Shown in pieces: positions 1 through 7,384 of a stretch of 21,258 bases of DNA (within the stretch, counting starts at the first letter, position 1; every line of letters begins with the position of its first letter). The stretch is from an uncultured Odoribacter sp. Lineage in GTDB: Bacteria; Bacteroidota; Bacteroidia; Bacteroidales; Marinifilaceae. The stretch spans positions 1-21,258 of the forward strand of contig CAJTPD010000002.1 in NCBI GenBank assembly GCA_910578105.1, written 5' to 3'. The translations under genes were made by a program, and so were the position numbers. The notes under the pieces are model-generated. The model was not told the DNA's origin. It ran no database searches and saw only the letters and a list, made by a program, of their open reading frames with translations.

Positions 1-302
1 AAAAAATACTGTAATTCCAGTTATATATACCTTTTACAAAATTTACCACCAACTGGAAATATACGAGTACAGGAGGAGATAAAGTCAGTATTTTATTACT
101 CCTTTTTGCATTAGCATTTATGAAAATAATTAGTATATTTGAATTACGGAAATGCTGCTAAAACAAAGGTTAGCAATGATTTTGTGACTTAAAAGCAGCC
201 ATTTTTGAAGAAGAAATTATTAATCAGAGAAGTTCTTTTATTACTGAATTATAATCAAGCAGTTACAGGATTCTAAATTTCCGGATTGCTTTTCCCCACA
301 GT
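1..302. other. AT-rich stretch without a recognisable gene
   Basis: No open reading frame of convincing length or composition is present on either strand. The DNA is strongly AT-rich, and its composition changes sharply at about 298-303, where GC-rich coding sequence begins. A TATATTTG box at 134-141 matches the Bacteroidetes -7 consensus. The nearest TTTG upstream (105-108) lies 25 nt away, longer than the usual spacing of about 19-21, and no gene follows the box, so it may be chance or the remnant of a lost gene. This stretch probably replaced the 5' part of the GGGtGRT-like gene that follows. Confidence 0.55.
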
Positions 303-467
303 ATGACCGACACCCTCGGACGTATGCACAGCGACGCCCAGTTTGCCGGTTCATCCTCCGTACCTGCCCACGTGGAAATGATGGGCTTCCTCGGTATGGG
401 TAACAACCCGATGGTAGGTGCTACCGTGGCTGTTGCCGTATCAGTGGCTCAGGCATTGGCTAAGTAA
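303..467 (+). pseudogene. 3' remnant of a GGGtGRT-family protein gene
   Basis: The frame encodes 54 residues and a TAA stop. It carries MTDTLGRMHSDAQFAG, then SSSVPAHVEMMG, then GMGNNPMVGA, then an Ala/Val-rich end. I recognise this as the C-terminal end of the GGGtGRT family, proteins of about 330 residues found in Bacteroidetes and Clostridia with no firm biochemical role. About five sixths of the protein is missing. The ATG at 303 is an internal Met of the family. The upstream codons in the same frame do not resemble the Gly-rich family sequence expected there, so the breakpoint lies at about 298-303. The native terminator follows 27 bases after the stop. The remnant could arise by deletion, or as a gene 3' end displaced by an integrated element. 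The family assignment is from memory of its sequence. Confidence 0.75.
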
Positions 468-494
468 TCAGAAAGTTACGGACTTTATATCCAG

Positions 495-526
495 AATCCT
501 GCCGGGTTGTTCCGGCAGGATTTTTT
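495..526 (+). terminator. Rho-independent terminator of the GGGtGRT remnant
   Basis: An 11-bp perfect stem (AATCCTGCCGG, 495-505, with CCGGCAGGATT, 512-522) has a 6-nt loop and runs into a T tract to 526. It lies just after the remnant's stop codon, so the original 3' flank of the gene appears intact. Confidence 0.9.
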
Positions 527-640
527 GTATTTGGACTTACTGGGAAAAACAGTAAAAATAGTAACAGCTATTTTTCAAAAATTAGTATAACTCTTTCATT
601 GATATATCTACGACAATCACTATATCTGCAAAAAGGACTT

Positions 641-790
641 ATGAAACAAACAATTATTAACAAATTAAAGCAATTTTTCGCATGCCAGTCAGTTGAAAAG
701 GCATGGGTATTTGGCTCTTATTCGCATGGAGAAGAAACAGAAGATAGTGATGTTGATATATTAGTGCGTTTCACAAAAAACGCCAAATGA
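641..790 (+). pseudogene. Truncated minimal nucleotidyltransferase (MNT/MntA-like)
   Basis: The 49-residue frame from the ATG at 641 holds the N-terminal half of a polymerase-beta-like minimal nucleotidyltransferase. It shows the GS motif (residues 25-26) and, after the usual gap, the DVD metal-binding pair (Asp37, Asp39). AAAAGGA just upstream of 641 is a plausible ribosome site, which favours this start over the in-frame TTG/ATA-region starts near 599. Full family members have about 95-110 residues and a third carboxylate on a later strand. That part is missing here, since the frame stops ten residues after the DVD. Such proteins are usually antitoxins that AMPylate a HEPN-domain partner, and no HEPN gene is visible on either side. 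It is probably a nonfunctional relic, though a short stand-alone protein cannot be excluded. Confidence 0.65.
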
Positions 791-831
791 TAAAATGGAT
801 AACTTTCGCCACACAGCCGGCTCACAGAACA

Positions 832-863
832 GTTGCAGGGCACTGAAATTTAATTTATATTTG
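832..863 (+). promoter_or_regulatory. Bacteroidetes-type promoter upstream of the DJ-1/PfpI gene
   Basis: GTTG at 832-835 resembles the -33 element (TTTG). TATATTTG at 856-863 matches the -7 consensus TAnnTTTG perfectly. The spacing is 20 nt, and transcription would begin about 50 nt before the ATG at 920. The assignment rests on motif and spacing only. Confidence 0.5.
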
Positions 864-919
864 TGACACTATTGCAAAATAATCTACAATAACATAAACG
901 CTGGAAAAGTAAGTTCACT

Positions 920-1531
920 ATGAATAATGAAATTCTATATATTCTCCTGCCGGACTATGCTGCGCATGAGGCGGTGTATCTTTCAGAGGCTATCGCCTCC
1001 GATGAATTTGCTTTAAAACAGAATCCGAAATATGTCAATAAGGTTGTAACCCCGACATTGGAGCCGGTTAAATCCATTGGCGGCTTCCGAACCCTGCCCG
1101 ATTACTCGTTTGAAACGATGCCCGGCGATTATGCGGCATTGGTACTGATTGGCGGTTTCGGATGGAGTACACCTGTTGCAGACCAGGTAGTACCGATTGT
1201 TAAACAAGCCATTGAGAAAGACAAGATTGTCGGCGCAATCTGCAACGGGGCTTCGTTCATGGCAAAGCACGGATTCCTCAATTCTGTCAAACATACCGGC
1301 AACGGCTTGGAACAACTGAAACTCTGGGGTGGCGGAAACTACACTAATCCGGACGGCTACGTCCATACCCAGGCGGTCGCCGACAACAAGATAGTAACCG
1401 CCAACGGCTCCGCAACGCTCGAATTTGCAAAAGAACTGCTTTTGTTGCTTGAAAATGACACGACGGAACGCATCGGAATGTACTATCAGTTCAACAAACA
1501 GGGCTTCTGCTCACTCTTTGCCGAACAATAG
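920..1531 (+). CDS. DJ-1/PfpI family protein (class I glutamine amidotransferase-like)
   Basis: This 203-residue protein has the DJ-1/PfpI alpha/beta fold signature. An N-terminal strand (ILYILLPDY) precedes Glu17. IGGFGW (77-82) stands where the family has a PGG-like turn. The nucleophile elbow AICNGAS (106-112) contains Cys108. The family includes glyoxalase-like deglycases, proteases, chaperones and amidase-like enzymes, and the substrate cannot be read from the sequence. The elbow has Asn rather than His after the cysteine, unlike classical PfpI (AICHG), so classical protease activity seems less likely. No signal peptide is seen, so it is probably cytoplasmic. A good promoter lies directly upstream. 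A small membrane-protein gene follows within 25 nt and is probably cotranscribed. Confidence 0.85.
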   Translation: MNNEILYILLPDYAAHEAVYLSEAIASDEFALKQNPKYVNKVVTPTLEPVKSIGGFRTLPDYSFETMPGDYAALVLIGGFGWSTPVADQVVPIVKQAIEKDKIVGAICNGASFMAKHGFLNSVKHTGNGLEQLKLWGGGNYTNPDGYVHTQAVADNKIVTANGSATLEFAKELLLLLENDTTERIGMYYQFNKQGFCSLFAEQ

Positions 1532-1556
1532 CTATATCCCTCATCCCTTAAAACAT

Positions 1557-1919
1557 ATGAAACATCAGAATAAGAAATACCTTTATTGGCTATGTGCCAC
1601 GATGGTCATAACGCTCGTTCTACCTTTTGCGGTGGCCCGTCTTGCTTCGGAGTGCAGCGGCATGGCATTGTGCATGATATTGTTTCTTGTCTTTAATCCG
1701 GTATATTCAATAATATTGGGAATTAATTGCGGAAAAAATATCAGGCAAATGTGGAGTCTTCCGCTGGTTTCGGCGGTGATGTTCCTGTTCGGGACCTGGT
1801 TTTCCTTTGATGTAAAAGAAATCTGGTTTATTATGTATGCTGCAATCTATCTTGTTTTAGGCTGGATTGCAATGTTCATAGGTAAATATATGGGAAAACA
1901 TGAATATGGAAAAAAATAA
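1557..1919 (+). CDS. Small integral membrane protein of unknown function
   Basis: The 120-residue protein appears to have four transmembrane helices: about 9-30, 37-58, 67-84 and 90-110. Both ends are charged, with a Lys-rich start (MKHQNKK) and end (KHEYGKK). The conserved-looking stretch NPVYSIILGINCGKNIRQ resembles unnamed membrane proteins of Firmicutes and Bacteroidetes, but I cannot assign a function. The frame extends upstream to 1425 inside the DJ-1 gene. The ATG at 1557 is preferred because it avoids a 107-base overlap and places the first membrane helix close to the N-terminus. It lies 25 nt after the DJ-1 stop and is likely in the same transcript. A long palindrome follows the gene. 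Confidence 0.65.
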   Translation: MKHQNKKYLYWLCATMVITLVLPFAVARLASECSGMALCMILFLVFNPVYSIILGINCGKNIRQMWSLPLVSAVMFLFGTWFSFDVKEIWFIMYAAIYLVLGWIAMFIGKYMGKHEYGKK

Positions 1920-1966
1920 CAAAAGAATGCCGGCAATTAAGAGGAAGAAACACATCAAATTATTAT

Positions 1967-2035
1967 TTATTCGTTTAACTGTTGATTGAACAGAAAACAA
2001 TTCTGTTTCAAATCATTAAACAGTCAAACGAATAA
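1967..2035. repeat. Long interrupted palindrome between convergent genes (likely bidirectional terminator)
   Basis: The outer arms, 1967-1983 and 2019-2035, are 17 bp with a single mismatch (left arm TTATTCGTTTAACTGTT). The inner arms, 1984-1995 and 2001-2014, pair imperfectly around the loop AACAA. The structure sits between a plus-strand gene ending at 1919 and a minus-strand gene ending at 2041, which suits a two-way transcription stop. It is AT-rich and lacks a clean T tract. Confidence 0.65.
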
Positions 2036-2040
2036 CACAT

Positions 2041-2298
2041 TTACTTAGCTCTGGGTCTTTTTTGAAACAAAGAAATAATCCAAAGCAAGACCATTGCTCC
2101 GATAAAAGCTACAATCAGATTGGCAATAATCCCGCCTGTAGAATGTAATCCGATCAGACTAAAAAGCCAACCGCCCAGAAGACTACCTACAATTCCGATA
2201 AGGAAGTTGACAATCAAACCAAATCCTCCTCCTTTAATAACCTTACCGGCTGCCCAGCCGGCAACAATTCCTACAATAATAAACCATAAAAATGACAT
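2041..2298 (-). CDS. GlsB/YeaQ/YmgE family stress-response membrane protein
   Basis: This 85-residue, very hydrophobic, Gly-rich protein has three predicted membrane helices: about 3-19, 27-48 and 57-77. The pattern GIVAGWAAGKVIKGGGFG, followed by a FLIGIVGSLLGGW-type segment, is the hallmark of the transglycosylase-associated (YeaQ/YmgE/GlsB) family. These are small inner-membrane proteins linked to general stress responses, and their molecular function is not settled. The ATG at 2298 is chosen over an in-frame TTG two codons earlier. The gene diverges from the DUF3078 gene across about 150 bases. It ends against the long palindrome that separates it from the plus-strand membrane gene. Confidence 0.88.
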   Translation of the reverse strand: MSFLWFIIVGIVAGWAAGKVIKGGGFGLIVNFLIGIVGSLLGGWLFSLIGLHSTGGIIANLIVAFIGAMVLLWIISLFQKRPRAK

Positions 2299-2447
2299 AA
2301 GCAATCTGTTTTAATATTCGTATAGGTTTTTACCGGATAACGCCTGAAAAGGTTACAATATCAACAACCGGGGAATATAACCTGACACCAACCAGATACA
2401 AAAAAACATTTCTGACCGCTTTTCCGTAAACCACACAAAAAAAACAA

Positions 2448-3329
2448 ATGATACGCAAAGGATTTTATACATTATTACTGGTCATAGTGACCGGAATAAT
2501 ATTACCGGCCAACGCCCAACCCGGACTGGATACAACCTGGCGACGGGGAGGAAACATCGGAATTAACCTCAACCAGGTAAGCCTCAGCAATTGGGCTGCA
2601 GGAGGAGACAATGCGGTAGGATTCAATTTCCTGTTCAATTATTTTGCCAATTACAAAAAAGCCAGACACCTGTGGAACAACCAACTGGAACTGGACTACG
2701 GCCTAAATAAGACAAAATCAGACGGAAACAAGAAAACAAACGATAAAATTTATCTGTCTTCACTCTACGGTTATGAACTCAGAAAAAATCTTTATCTGAG
2801 CGGTCTATTAACATTTCAGACTCAATTTGCCAAAGGTTACGATTATAGTACAGACCCCCGGACCTATATTTCACGCTTTATGTCACCCGGCTATCTATTA
2901 GTCGGAGGAGGTCTGACCTGGACACCCAAACCGTGGTTTACCGCCACTTTAACACCGGCAACCTGGCGGGGAACATTTGTCGGCAGCAAGATTCTTTCCG
3001 ACCAGGGACAATTCGGCGTGACACCCGGCAAACATTTCCGGTCCGAATTCGGTGCCAATCTGCAAATGGAAGCCAGATATGAATTCATGAAAAACATGAC
3101 TATACTTTCACGTCTGAGCTTTTACTCCAACTACCTGAAAGACCCCCAGAACATTGACATCAACTGGGATGTTCAACTGAATATGGCTATCAATAAGTGG
3201 TTTGCCTGCAACATTACTACCAACCTGATTTACGACAACGACACAAAAATACTTCAAAAAGACGGCAGCAAAGGCCCGAGAGTACAGTTTAAAGAAGCCC
3301 TGGGTGTCGGTTTTCAGGTTACCTTTTAG
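2448..3329 (+). CDS. DUF3078 domain-containing outer-membrane protein
   Basis: The 293-residue protein begins with a clear signal peptide; a hydrophobic core and ANA at 21-23 suggest cleavage before Gln24. The rest is rich in alternating aromatic and polar residues and ends in Phe, as expected for an outer-membrane beta barrel. Family markers include NLNQVSLSNWAAGGDNA near residues 40-56, a WNNQLELDYG-like strand, a conserved Pro/Gly-rich centre (MSPGYLLVGGGLTWTP) and DNDTKI near the end. DUF3078 proteins occur throughout Bacteroidetes and have no known function. The gene stands alone on the plus strand and converges on the kinase-like gene. An ordinary core gene for this phylum. Confidence 0.88.
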   Translation: MIRKGFYTLLLVIVTGIILPANAQPGLDTTWRRGGNIGINLNQVSLSNWAAGGDNAVGFNFLFNYFANYKKARHLWNNQLELDYGLNKTKSDGNKKTNDKIYLSSLYGYELRKNLYLSGLLTFQTQFAKGYDYSTDPRTYISRFMSPGYLLVGGGLTWTPKPWFTATLTPATWRGTFVGSKILSDQGQFGVTPGKHFRSEFGANLQMEARYEFMKNMTILSRLSFYSNYLKDPQNIDINWDVQLNMAINKWFACNITTNLIYDNDTKILQKDGSKGPRVQFKEALGVGFQVTF

Positions 3330-3359
3330 TTACTAAACAGAAAGATGTGCCATCATCCT

Positions 3360-3430
3360 GATACAGAGCTGACAGACAAGCAATTTCCCGGACTAAAGCG
3401 GAAAAATGCTTATCTGTCAGCATCCGTATC
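3360..3430. terminator. Hairpin between convergent genes, overlapping the kinase-like gene's 3' end
   Basis: GCTGACAGA at 3368-3376 pairs with TCTGTCAGC at 3413-3421. After one mismatch, AAGCA (3378-3382) pairs with TGCTT (3407-3411), and a further TTTCC/GGAAA pairing lies inside. Outside, GATAC (3360-3364) pairs with GTATC (3426-3430). There is no T tract on either side. The right arm covers the stop codon and last codons of the minus-strand gene, so it may act as a two-way terminator or mRNA-protecting 3' stem. Confidence 0.55.
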
Positions 3431-4039
3431 AATGCCTGCAAACTGCCTGATAAAATCAACGGTCCTGTCAATGCCATAAAGCGAAGAATTGACACAAAGA
3501 TCATACGACCCGGCAGCCCCCCACACTTTATCAGTGTAATAGTTATAATAAGAAGCCCTGGATTTATCGGCTTTTTTCAGAAATTCTTCTGCTTCTTTCT
3601 CCGGCACTCGATTATATTCCATAGCCCGCCGGACGCGGTCCTGCCATGAAGCACTGATAAAAACATGGACACAATCCGGTTCATCCCTCAGAATATAATC
3701 GGCGCAACGTCCCACCAGGACACACGAACCCTCAGCCGCCACTTTCCGGATTACCTCAGATTGAATCTGAAACAAAGATTCATTGGAAAGATAATCATTG
3801 CTTTGAAAAATAGCATTATTCATAGAAAAGCCCATAGCCAAAGCTTTAAGCAAACTACCGGAATTTTTTTCGTCAGCCTTCTCAAAAAACTCCCCGCAAA
3901 TACCACTTTCCTTGGAAGCCAAATTAATCAACTCTTTATCATAATAAGGAATACCCAATTGCTCAGCCAGTTTTTTCCCGACAATCCGGCCGCCACTGCC
4001 AAACTGCCGGCCTATGGTTACAACGATTCTCTTTTCCAT
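3410..4039 (-). CDS. Cytidylate kinase-like family protein
   Basis: The 209-residue cytosolic P-loop protein starts with RIVVTIGRQFGSGGR. This is the nucleotide-binding loop (residues 10-17, GRQFGSGG) of the cytidylate-kinase-like AAA_26 family. An LGIPYYDKELI segment follows, which is typical of the family. Later it has a CVLVGRCADYIL strand and turn and a basic lid-like region (DRVRRAMEY). It is not the housekeeping Cmk, which is usually annotated separately; the true substrate of this family is unclear. It starts 17 nt after the MATE stop, so the two are almost certainly cotranscribed. Its last codons lie within a hairpin. Confidence 0.85.
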   Translation of the reverse strand: MEKRIVVTIGRQFGSGGRIVGKKLAEQLGIPYYDKELINLASKESGICGEFFEKADEKNSGSLLKALAMGFSMNNAIFQSNDYLSNESLFQIQSEVIRKVAAEGSCVLVGRCADYILRDEPDCVHVFISASWQDRVRRAMEYNRVPEKEAEEFLKKADKSRASYYNYYTDKVWGAAGSYDLCVNSSLYGIDRTVDFIRQFAGIDTDADR

Positions 4040-4056
4040 AATAAAACAGTTTTGTT

Positions 4057-5436
4057 TTATTGCAAAGCTACCGAATCTTTCGCATTATTCAATCCACCAG
4101 CCTTAAATTTCTTCAATTGCCATCCCAACATTAACCCGGTAGTAATAGTAGATAAAGCATCAGCTACCGGAAAGCTTCCCCATACGCCGTCAGTCCCCCA
4201 ATAAACCGGGAATATAAACAAACAAGGCACCAAAAAAATCAATTGACGGGTCAAAGACAAAAAAATAGCTTTTCCCGCCATGCCTATAGACTGAAAAAAA
4301 CTGGTGGACACCATCTGAAAACCAATCACAGGCAACATCAGCAAAATCAGCCGCATACCATGCTCCGCCAAATCGATCAACTCTCCGTCAGTTGTAAACA
4401 ACCGGATAATGGTACGCGGAAAAATCTGACAAACCAAAAAACCAAAGGTAGTGACAACGGTTCCGCAAAAAATCGTATATTTCAGAATCCTGATAACCCG
4501 GTCCGTCTGCCGGGCTCCGAAATTGTATCCGGCAATAGGCTGCATGCCCTGATTAAATCCCATCACAATCATGATAAACAAAAACACCACCCGGTTGATA
4601 ATACCGTATGCCCCGATATACATATCCCCTCCATGATTTTTCAGTCCCGTATTCACTAACATTACTACCAGACAACTACAAATATTCATTAAAAAAGGAG
4701 ATAATCCGATGGCCAGCATACTGAGAACAATGTGCCATTTTATTTTAAAAATTCCTTTTTGAAAACGGATAAAACTCCGGGGACTGGAAAAATGCAAAAG
4801 GACACCCAATAATGCAAGAAACTGGGCACAAATAGTCCCCAACGCCGCTCCCTGAATTCCCATGTCCAACACAAAAATGAACAAAGCATTCAATACCCCG
4901 TTAATCGCTACGGCAAACAAAGTAGCTGCCATGGCCCGTTGGGGATAGCCCGATGCCCGCATGACCTCATTCAGACCCATGTAAATATGGGTAATCAGGT
5001 TCCCGTACAAAATCACTTTCATATAATCCCGGGCATAAGACAAAGTATCCGCACTCGCTCCGAAAAAATAAAGAATGGGGTCCAAAAAAATCAGACAAAC
5101 AACCATAAAAATACATCCGATTAATGTATTCAGCAGCAACACATTTCCCAGCACCGCTTCCGCACTTTTCAAATCTTTCTGCCCCATCTTTACCGAAACA
5201 AGCGTAGACGCCCCTACACCAACCAATGAGCCGAAAGCCGCTGCCAGGTTAATAAACGGGAAAGTCACTGCCAATCCGGCAATAGCCAACGGACCTACAC
5301 CATGTCCGATAAAAATACTGTCCATCATATTATACAACGAAGCAGCAGTCATTGCCACAATTGCCGGGACAGCATACTTTATCAATAATTTCCGGATATC
5401 CTCTGAACCTAAAGTAAGAGGAGTCTGTTTCAACAT
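4057..5436 (-). CDS. MATE family efflux transporter
   Basis: The 459-residue protein has about 12 membrane helices in two related halves. It opens with the family's N-terminal pattern: a short charged stretch, then PAIVAMTAASLYNMMDSIFIG, and soon after GLAVTFPFINL. A GYNFGARQ motif in the second half, preceded by NQGMQPIAG, is a strong MATE marker. These inner-membrane exporters move drugs or cationic metabolites out in exchange for sodium ions or protons; the substrate cannot be told here. The ATG at 5436 is chosen over an in-frame TTG three codons upstream. The gene lies 54 nt after ispG and 17 nt before the kinase-like gene on the same strand. Confidence 0.9.
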   Translation of the reverse strand: MLKQTPLTLGSEDIRKLLIKYAVPAIVAMTAASLYNMMDSIFIGHGVGPLAIAGLAVTFPFINLAAAFGSLVGVGASTLVSVKMGQKDLKSAEAVLGNVLLLNTLIGCIFMVVCLIFLDPILYFFGASADTLSYARDYMKVILYGNLITHIYMGLNEVMRASGYPQRAMAATLFAVAINGVLNALFIFVLDMGIQGAALGTICAQFLALLGVLLHFSSPRSFIRFQKGIFKIKWHIVLSMLAIGLSPFLMNICSCLVVMLVNTGLKNHGGDMYIGAYGIINRVVFLFIMIVMGFNQGMQPIAGYNFGARQTDRVIRILKYTIFCGTVVTTFGFLVCQIFPRTIIRLFTTDGELIDLAEHGMRLILLMLPVIGFQMVSTSFFQSIGMAGKAIFLSLTRQLIFLVPCLFIFPVYWGTDGVWGSFPVADALSTITTGLMLGWQLKKFKAGGLNNAKDSVALQ

Positions 5437-5490
5437 AAAAAACAATATTAAAGAATTATAAAAAAATCAAGCCTGCCAACCGAAATCAGC

Positions 5491-7308
5491 TCATTCCTCT
5501 ATGAGTCTCCGCAAAGCTTCAATAGCTTCCTCTTCCGGTACTGCCACACGCACTATCTGACGTCCTTTGTATAAATTCACTTTCCCATTGCCGGCACCTA
5601 CATAACCAAAATCAGCATCCCCCATTTCACCGGGTCCGTTTACCACACATCCCATAACAGCAATCTTAAGCGTATTCAAATGTCCGAATGCCTGCTTTAC
5701 CTGAGCCACTGCCCCCTGTAAATCAAACAAAGTCCTTCCGCATCCGGGACAACTGATAAATTCCGCTTTATACCGGCGAACCCCGGCAGATTGAAGTATG
5801 TTACGACTCAACTCCGGACCATATCCCGGACCGCAGCAAGCCGGCACCGTAATCCACAAACCACCCGGCAAACGGTCCAAAAACAGGCCTCCTACCTGCG
5901 CAGCAATTTCCAGGCTTATCCGTTCCACATCTTTGCCCTCCGCACAAACACGCAACAAAGTCCGATTATCCAAACCCCATTCCCGCAACAGCCGGAAAGC
6001 CTCCCGGTAAGCATGATACTCCGGACCGAACGACAATACCAAAACGGCATTCCTGTCTTTTTTTAACTTTTCCGCCAACCCGGCATCCAGTTCTTCCACA
6101 GAAACCACTTGCACCAAAACCGGAATATCTCCCGGTAATTCCGGATTCTCCAAGTACCCGTTGCGGTCATACAACGGCCAGACACGGACATGCAACGCAC
6201 ATGCTTCCGGCCAAAGTGCCGCAGGAACAATCACCGAAACCTCCTCCGGCAAATCCGTCAGCTTATCGCCGGTCTGTTCCATATAAATCAATTCCGGAGT
6301 CCTCACTCCGGACAACAAACCACCAGTCCCGGCATCCCGCCTGAAATCCAGCATCTCCAAAATCCCTTCATCCCATCTGCCGGCAGCAGACAAATCAGCC
6401 ACAATTACGGGTCGGAAAGAGGTTCCTTTCAATATATCCCCGCTTTTTTCAAATTCAGGACGGTTGCACAATTGCACCAACCTCCTGGCAACCGGTATTT
6501 CAGCTTCTGGAGCCTCGGTCAAAGAAACCCGGACCGTATCCCCGATGCCTTCATTCAACAACGTCCCGATTCCTACGGCCGAACGGATCCGGCCGTCCTC
6601 TCCCTCTCCGGCTTCCGTCACTCCCAAATGCAAAGGATAATGCATAGCTTCCCTTTTCATTTCACGGACAAGCAAGCGGACAGCATCCACCATCACCCGG
6701 CAATCACTGGATTTCAAAGAAATCACCACATCCTCGAACCCGACGGATTTGCACACCCTCAAATACTCCATCGTAGCCTCTGCCATTCCCGCAGGAGTAT
6801 CCCCGTAACGGCTCATAATCCGGTCTGATAAAGAACCGTGATTCGTCCCAATGCGCACCGCTGTACCGTGTTTTTTGCATACGTCAAGAAATTCCGTGAA
6901 TTTTTTCCGCAATATTCCCAACCCGGCAGCATATTCCTCATCCGTATAATCCAACTTTTTAAAAGTAGCCCGTTTATCTACAAAATTTCCCGGATTAATT
7001 CTCACTTTCTCCACATAACGGGCAGCAACAAGAGCTGCATCGGGAGTAAAATGAATATCGGCAGACAAAGGGGTTTGGTAGCCTCTGGCTCGCAAAGCCT
7101 TATGAATATGTTCCAGATTCCCGGCCTCCTTTACTCCGGGAGCCGTAATCCGAACCAACTGTCCCCCGGCTTCTATAATCCGTATGGCTTGCTCCACACA
7201 GGCTTCTGTATCCATAGTCGGAGTATTCAACATCGATTGTATCATCACCGGCTCAGCCGATGAAAGGGTAATATTCCCAATCTTAACTGAATTTGTTTTC
7301 CTGCGCAT
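5491..7308 (-). CDS. ispG: 4-hydroxy-3-methylbut-2-enyl-diphosphate synthase, long form
   Basis: IspG (GcpE) carries out the reductive ring opening of methylerythritol cyclodiphosphate, the penultimate step of the MEP isoprenoid pathway, in the cytoplasm. The N-terminal TIM-barrel half is recognisable (MIQSMLNTPTMDTEA, ADIHFTPDAAL, RINPGNFVDKRATF, RIGTNHGSLSDRI). The C-terminal iron-sulfur domain has CPGC (Cys520, Cys523), MGCVVNGPGE (Cys554) and Glu561, the expected 4Fe-4S ligands. At 605 residues it is much longer than the roughly 370-residue E. coli enzyme. The extra central block, about 280-500, is the insertion known from plant and Bacteroidetes enzymes. The gene lies between an acyl-CoA ligase gene and a MATE gene on the same strand. 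Confidence 0.97.
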   Translation of the reverse strand: MRRKTNSVKIGNITLSSAEPVMIQSMLNTPTMDTEACVEQAIRIIEAGGQLVRITAPGVKEAGNLEHIHKALRARGYQTPLSADIHFTPDAALVAARYVEKVRINPGNFVDKRATFKKLDYTDEEYAAGLGILRKKFTEFLDVCKKHGTAVRIGTNHGSLSDRIMSRYGDTPAGMAEATMEYLRVCKSVGFEDVVISLKSSDCRVMVDAVRLLVREMKREAMHYPLHLGVTEAGEGEDGRIRSAVGIGTLLNEGIGDTVRVSLTEAPEAEIPVARRLVQLCNRPEFEKSGDILKGTSFRPVIVADLSAAGRWDEGILEMLDFRRDAGTGGLLSGVRTPELIYMEQTGDKLTDLPEEVSVIVPAALWPEACALHVRVWPLYDRNGYLENPELPGDIPVLVQVVSVEELDAGLAEKLKKDRNAVLVLSFGPEYHAYREAFRLLREWGLDNRTLLRVCAEGKDVERISLEIAAQVGGLFLDRLPGGLWITVPACCGPGYGPELSRNILQSAGVRRYKAEFISCPGCGRTLFDLQGAVAQVKQAFGHLNTLKIAVMGCVVNGPGEMGDADFGYVGAGNGKVNLYKGRQIVRVAVPEEEAIEALRRLIEE

Positions 7309-7384
7309 AATTATTCTAAATTATCCGAACATAAAAAAAATGATTTCTGTCCGCACATTCCGTATTTTCCCTTCACACCACAAA

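Noticed and set aside
134..141. TATATTTG promoter-like box in the left AT-rich stretch
   Set aside because: The TTTG spacing is 25 nt and no gene follows, so it is not called a promoter.
1013..1366. 117-codon frame on the minus strand inside the DJ-1 gene
   Set aside because: It lies antisense to a clear DJ-1/PfpI gene and has no recognisable domain.
1425..1556. Upstream extension of the small membrane-protein frame into the DJ-1 gene
   Set aside because: It would overlap the DJ-1 gene by over 100 bases and add 44 unlike, polar residues before the first helix; the ATG at 1557 is better.
3665..4204. 179-codon plus-strand frame
   Set aside because: It is antisense to the kinase-like and MATE genes, whose motifs are intact; its protein has low-complexity, shadow-like composition.
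6190..7263. Two long plus-strand frames (212 and 141 codons)
   Set aside because: Both are antisense to ispG; the absence of stops reflects codon bias of the real gene.
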